DNA of 27,510 nt from Nitrospinota bacterium (GTDB taxonomy: Bacteria; JADFOP01), in the NCBI GenBank assembly GCA_022562795.1, contig JADFOP010000028.1:1-27510 (forward strand), read 5' to 3'. The position numbers and the translations under genes are program-made. Shown here in pieces: positions 24,474 through 27,510 of this stretch. Under the pieces are notes generated by a model, which saw only the letters and a list, made by a program, of their open reading frames with translations, did not search any database and was not told the DNA's origin. Numbering within the stretch: position 1 is the first letter of the stretch; each line of letters begins with the position of its first letter.

Positions 24474-24502
24474 TTGACAGGGGCCCGACCTGCGCTTATG
24501 CT
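24474..24502 (+). promoter_or_regulatory. Promoter of the DUF1122-retropepsin pair
   Basis: Perfect TTGACA, a 17-base spacer and TATGCT. The predicted start lies only about 12 bases before the GTG at 24521, so the leader is very short. Confidence 0.65.
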
Positions 24503-24520
24503 ACCGAAGTTGGGAGCCAG

Positions 24521-25354
24521 GTGACGATGGCCATTGACCAAAGAGTCCAGACTATCCCCAAGCCCCTTGAGGCTCTCGTGGGCCGCCCGGTGGGCCCTTA
24601 TACTCTCCATGTTACACGATGCGAGCCCCAAGCCCGTCGTAGCGGCTGGAGGAGGGTCGCATTTTGCCTGACCGACAGCGACGGCCGACAGGCCGACCGC
24701 CCCGTGGTGGAGGGCTTCTACAGCATCGCCGGCCAGCGAGTCGGCAGCTGGCTCGACTGCGACGTCTACCCCATTCAGGCCTTCGACGGCTCCAGGGTCG
24801 ACATCACCGAGGAGGGGGTCGCCATCGAGCTGTTTAGGGTGTTAGGCGAGGCAATCACCAGCCACTGCATGGTGTCCTACGAGGTCTGGGAGCAAACTTC
24901 TCCTCTACACACCATCACGGAGCGGAGCTACCGCCTCGGCATTCCTCCTGAGGCGACGCCCGTGGGAGAGCTCCTCATCGCCGCCGGCTGTGTCGCCGGC
25001 TTCAAGGATTGGTATATCGCCGAGGGGGGCAACGAAGGGCCTCGCAAGCTCCAGGCCGAGAAACCCCCGAACGAGGCCGCCCATTCAACAGCCCTCGCCA
25101 CGCTGGCCCGCTCCCTCTCCGGCTATCTGGCATCCCAACCCGTGGCGGGAGCCGAGGCCGTGGAACTCGACTGCCGGGCCCGGGCTGCGCGCCTCCTGGA
25201 GAGTCTAGAGTGGCCTGAGGCGGTGGGCCCTATGGCCCGAGCCGTCGCCGCTTCGGCAGGCGAAGTGGAAGGTCTCCTTCGGGACGGGCAAGAGCGGGTC
25301 CTGGAGACCCTCGCGGCCCGACGTCCCCCCTGGAACCTGGAGGATGGACCATGA
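24521..25354 (+). CDS. DUF1122-like protein of unknown function
   Basis: 277 residues. The middle matches my memory of DUF1122 (PF06557): EGFYSIAG, SWLDCDVYPIQAF, CMVSYEV, then the strongest block LGIPPEATPVGELLIAAGC, GFKDWYIAEGGNEGPRKLQ and AEKP. The C-terminal 90 residues are helical and look like an extra domain (repeated ARAARLLESLEW / MARAVAASAGEVE pieces). No signal peptide, so cytosolic. The start is a GTG with GGGAG just upstream; an ATG six bases on is possible. Its stop overlaps the next start (ATGA). Role unknown; the GNAT-like look of the GFKDWY region is only an impression. Confidence 0.8.
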   Translation: MTMAIDQRVQTIPKPLEALVGRPVGPYTLHVTRCEPQARRSGWRRVAFCLTDSDGRQADRPVVEGFYSIAGQRVGSWLDCDVYPIQAFDGSRVDITEEGVAIELFRVLGEAITSHCMVSYEVWEQTSPLHTITERSYRLGIPPEATPVGELLIAAGCVAGFKDWYIAEGGNEGPRKLQAEKPPNEAAHSTALATLARSLSGYLASQPVAGAEAVELDCRARAARLLESLEWPEAVGPMARAVAASAGEVEGLLRDGQERVLETLAARRPPWNLEDGP

Positions 25355-26616
25355 AACGTCTCGCTCCATTGCTGGCCCTGTTCCTTACCGCGGGAGGCGC
25401 CTTCGCCGAGACCCCGCCCGCCCTAGAGCCCTGCAAGGCGGTGGATGAGTTCAACCTCCACGACCCCCGCCGGCCGGAAACACGCTTCACCACACCGCCC
25501 TACGTGGCCCTCGCCGCTTCAGGGAAGCTCAAGCGAATGGTCCATCGGACCCGGCCGTCACGCCAGGAAATCGCCCTGGCCCCCGAGCAGGCGGCTTGCC
25601 TCGAGAGCCTCACCGGCGCCCTGATGACCGCCGTGCGGGCCGAATCGACCTACCGCTATAAGCTACAGACTCCCGCCGGAACCCTGTTAATCTTTCACGT
25701 GGGCGACCTCGTGGGCAGCGAGGCCATCCCTCCTACCCAAGTCGAACGGCTGCTGGCCAACGCCGAGCGGTTCCTAGCGGAAGGCAACCGCGAGGAGTCC
25801 GCCAAAGCCTACCTTGAGGTGCTCAAGGCCGAGCCCCGCCCCGTCGAGGCGGCGACGGCTTTCACGGCGCTCGGAATGATGGAGAAGGAAGCAGGCCAGA
25901 AATTCAAAGCCTTGTACCACTTCCGTAAAGCCGTGGAAGCCCATCCCAGCTCAACCCTCGCCCTCCAAGAGCAGGCCGCCCTCGCCGTAGCTCTGAATCA
26001 GCCCGAGGAAGCCCGGCTGGCCAACGAGGCCCTCACCAAGCTGATCCCTGGCCGGCCCGGCCCCTACGTAGCCCTCATCCAGCTGGCTAAGAAGCAAGAC
26101 GACCAGGAGGAGATGGTACGCCTCTTCAGCAAGCTCCAGGCCGTCGACCGGAAGGCCGCCGAGCACCTTGCTCACACGATGCCTGAGCTCAAGGGCCGGC
26201 TTAGGGCCGTGCGGGAGCACGCTCCCACGGTCAAGGACGTGCTGGAGATTCCGCTCAACGCCCGGCCCGGGGGAACCCTCACGGTCGATGTCAGCGTCAA
26301 CGGCAGCGAGCCGATGACCTTCATGGTCGATACGGGCGCCTCCTTCGTGAGCCTAAAGGAAGAGACCGCCCGGCGCCTCGGTATCGAGATCGACCCGGAG
26401 CGCAAGGGGGTTTTCATAACGGCCAGCGGCCCCCAAACGTCATTCGTAATCAATATTGAGCGGATGGAGATCAAGGGAATCGAAGCCAAAGACGTCAGTG
26501 GCGCCATCCTCAACCAAGACTTCGGAGGGGGGGTGGAGGGCCTCCTCGGCCAGAGCTTCCTCCAAAAAATCAACGCCCGCATCGACATCGCCAAGAAGGT
26601 GATGATTATCGAGTAA
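25351..26616 (+). CDS. Secreted TPR protein with retropepsin-like aspartic protease domain
   Basis: 421 residues. Signal peptide MKRLAPLLALFLTAGGAFA (cleaved near residue 19). TPR-like helices run from about 130 to 260 (AERFLAEGNREESAKAYLEV, ALYHFRKAVEAHPSSTLALQ). The C-terminal 125 residues form a clan AA protease domain: VDVSVNGSEPMTFMVDTGAS with catalytic D327 in the DTG motif, and VEGLLGQSFL (GLLG flap-side motif) near residue 390. Such domains work as homodimers. It probably acts in the periplasm; the substrate is unknown. It is translationally coupled (ATGA) to the DUF1122 gene, an unexpected partner since that protein appears cytosolic. Confidence 0.9.
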   Translation: MKRLAPLLALFLTAGGAFAETPPALEPCKAVDEFNLHDPRRPETRFTTPPYVALAASGKLKRMVHRTRPSRQEIALAPEQAACLESLTGALMTAVRAESTYRYKLQTPAGTLLIFHVGDLVGSEAIPPTQVERLLANAERFLAEGNREESAKAYLEVLKAEPRPVEAATAFTALGMMEKEAGQKFKALYHFRKAVEAHPSSTLALQEQAALAVALNQPEEARLANEALTKLIPGRPGPYVALIQLAKKQDDQEEMVRLFSKLQAVDRKAAEHLAHTMPELKGRLRAVREHAPTVKDVLEIPLNARPGGTLTVDVSVNGSEPMTFMVDTGASFVSLKEETARRLGIEIDPERKGVFITASGPQTSFVINIERMEIKGIEAKDVSGAILNQDFGGGVEGLLGQSFLQKINARIDIAKKVMIIE

Positions 26617-26743
26617 GAGAGTGGGCGGCCCCAAGGCGCTCTATTTGCTGGCGCTCCCAGGCTACGGGATGCAGACCGGCCCAGCAGACCATAACGTCTT
26701 ATTTTCAATAAATCACTCCTCCCCAGCGCGGCCGTTAATACCG

Positions 26744-26772
26744 TTGCATTTGCTCTCCGAGGCCATTATCCT
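26744..26772 (+). promoter_or_regulatory. Candidate promoter of the cysteine-rich lipoprotein
   Basis: TTGCAT and TATCCT with a 17-base spacer, about 40 bases before the ATG at 26818. Confidence 0.4.
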
Positions 26773-26817
26773 GCTTACAATCAGGTAAGACGGCTCCTTC
26801 GGAAGAGGACGTCTGCA

Positions 26818-27510
26818 ATGCCTCACCGCTCGTGGCTTTGGGTAACGCTGCTGGGTTTAGGCCTCGTTGGGTTTTTGAGCGGATGCCGCTCAGCCCCGCC
26901 ACCGCCTCCCGCGCCTTCCGCCGAGACCCCCGTCGGGCCCCTCTGCCAGCTCCAAGGCCGCCCCGACATTCCTGCGACCCTCGGGGAGGGATGGAGCTTT
27001 TGCGTCAGGCAGCAGGCCGACTGCAACCTGGCCAACGCCTCCGAGGCGGTTCGCCTCCGCTGGTGCGTCCAGTCAACCGCTCAAATATGCCTCGATACGG
27101 GCTGCAAGAAGCACCGGGCCAAAGAGTGCCGGCTTGGAGTGGACGCGCCTCCAGGGGCGGAGCTTCAGGCCACACCGCCTCGAAACACCATGTGCGGGAA
27201 GAGGTGGAAGTGCACGGTGCGCGCCCCACGGCCGTCCGTCTTTCTATGCAAGTGTGAGTGCCCCGGGTGCCCAGGGGTCCCTCAGGCCCGGCATTCGAGA
27301 GCGCCTCTGCTGCCGCTTGCTGAGGGCGCCTACGCCGTTGTCGCCGTATGGGACGAGGGCTTCTGCCTCAGCGGGAAGGTGCGGGTGAGTAAGTTTGAGG
27401 GCGAAGCCTTCACCCTGACCACAGCCGGGAAATGCCTGCCGGCGGGACTTAAGCTGCGGGCGGTATTCGCTCGCTCTGGAGGCGCCTTCTTCGCCGTGGG
27501 TGAAGACCCC
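26818..27510 (+). CDS. Cysteine-rich lipoprotein, 3' end beyond window
   Basis: 231 codons stay open to the window edge, so the gene is partial. The ATG has AGAGGA eight bases upstream. The N-terminus is a lipoprotein signal (WLWVTLLGLGLVGFLSGC) with lipobox LSGC and lipidated C23, followed by a Pro-rich linker. The mature part has many cysteines: C43, C62, C69, C83, C91, C96, C104, C126, C132, and a tight group C144, C146, C148, C151 (CKCECPGC), then C183 and C206. This pattern suggests disulfides or metal or cluster binding outside the inner membrane. The family is not recognised. The second half (AEGAYAVVAVWDEGFCLSGKV) looks beta-rich. Codon usage is like the neighbours. Confidence 0.8.
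   Translation, partial: MPHRSWLWVTLLGLGLVGFLSGCRSAPPPPPAPSAETPVGPLCQLQGRPDIPATLGEGWSFCVRQQADCNLANASEAVRLRWCVQSTAQICLDTGCKKHRAKECRLGVDAPPGAELQATPPRNTMCGKRWKCTVRAPRPSVFLCKCECPGCPGVPQARHSRAPLLPLAEGAYAVVAVWDEGFCLSGKVRVSKFEGEAFTLTTAGKCLPAGLKLRAVFARSGGAFFAVGEDP

Noticed and set aside
26832-27257. 141-codon ORF inside the right-end gene
   Set aside because: The overlapping frame from 26818 has a lipoprotein signal and better start and stays open to the edge; this one is an alternative-frame shadow.

Overview
The window reads as chromosomal sequence of a free-living, GC-rich, Gram-negative bacterium that is probably uncultivated. Signal peptides, a lipoprotein and a membrane ETF oxidoreductase fit a Gram-negative cell. 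The rny-ymdB and yggS-proC-yggT-divIVA-yggU clusters, together with a proteobacterial-style 6S RNA beside the 5-formyl-THF cyclo-ligase gene, suggest the deltaproteobacterial / Nitrospinota / Tectomicrobia neighbourhood. This is inference; there is no rRNA or other decisive marker here.

Left end (1-1998): two palindromic repeat pieces border an AT-richer pair of overlapping genes of unknown function, a DUF5677-like protein and a partner. This is the most foreign-looking part of the window. Next, on the minus strand (1998-6212), come a secreted TPR/SH3b protein, a stand-alone Lrp/AsnC effector domain, the RNA-turnover genes ymdB and rny, and 5-formyltetrahydrofolate cyclo-ligase. Upstream of these, 6768-6958 is a convincing 6S RNA with a near-consensus promoter, a long hairpin fold and its own terminator.

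Centre (7222-19633): a membrane-anchored TPR protein converges on a fabH-type ketoacyl synthase. A five-gene minus-strand operon then encodes crotonyl-CoA carboxylase/reductase, an acyl-CoA dehydrogenase, the large and small subunits of a B12-dependent acyl-CoA mutase, and 3-hydroxyacyl-CoA dehydrogenase. Divergent from it, across a repeat-rich 757-bp gap, lie etfB, etfA and a membrane Fe-S ETF:quinone oxidoreductase. Together these look like an ethylmalonyl-CoA-type route for C4/C5 acyl-CoA conversion, with its own electron outlet from acyl-CoA dehydrogenase through ETF to the quinone pool.

Right end (19745-27510): a DUF457-like membrane protein, an Nfu N-terminal-domain protein, and the conserved operon yggS-proC-yggT-divIVA-yggU-mtnA. 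These are followed by a DUF1122 protein translationally coupled to a secreted TPR/retropepsin-like protease, and by a cysteine-rich lipoprotein that runs off the window.

No tRNA, rRNA, CRISPR array, insertion sequence or transposase was seen. The best candidate for something undescribed is the two-gene module at 174-1782. The 6S locus, the repeat family and the phased AT tracts are the other structures that the protein genes do not explain.
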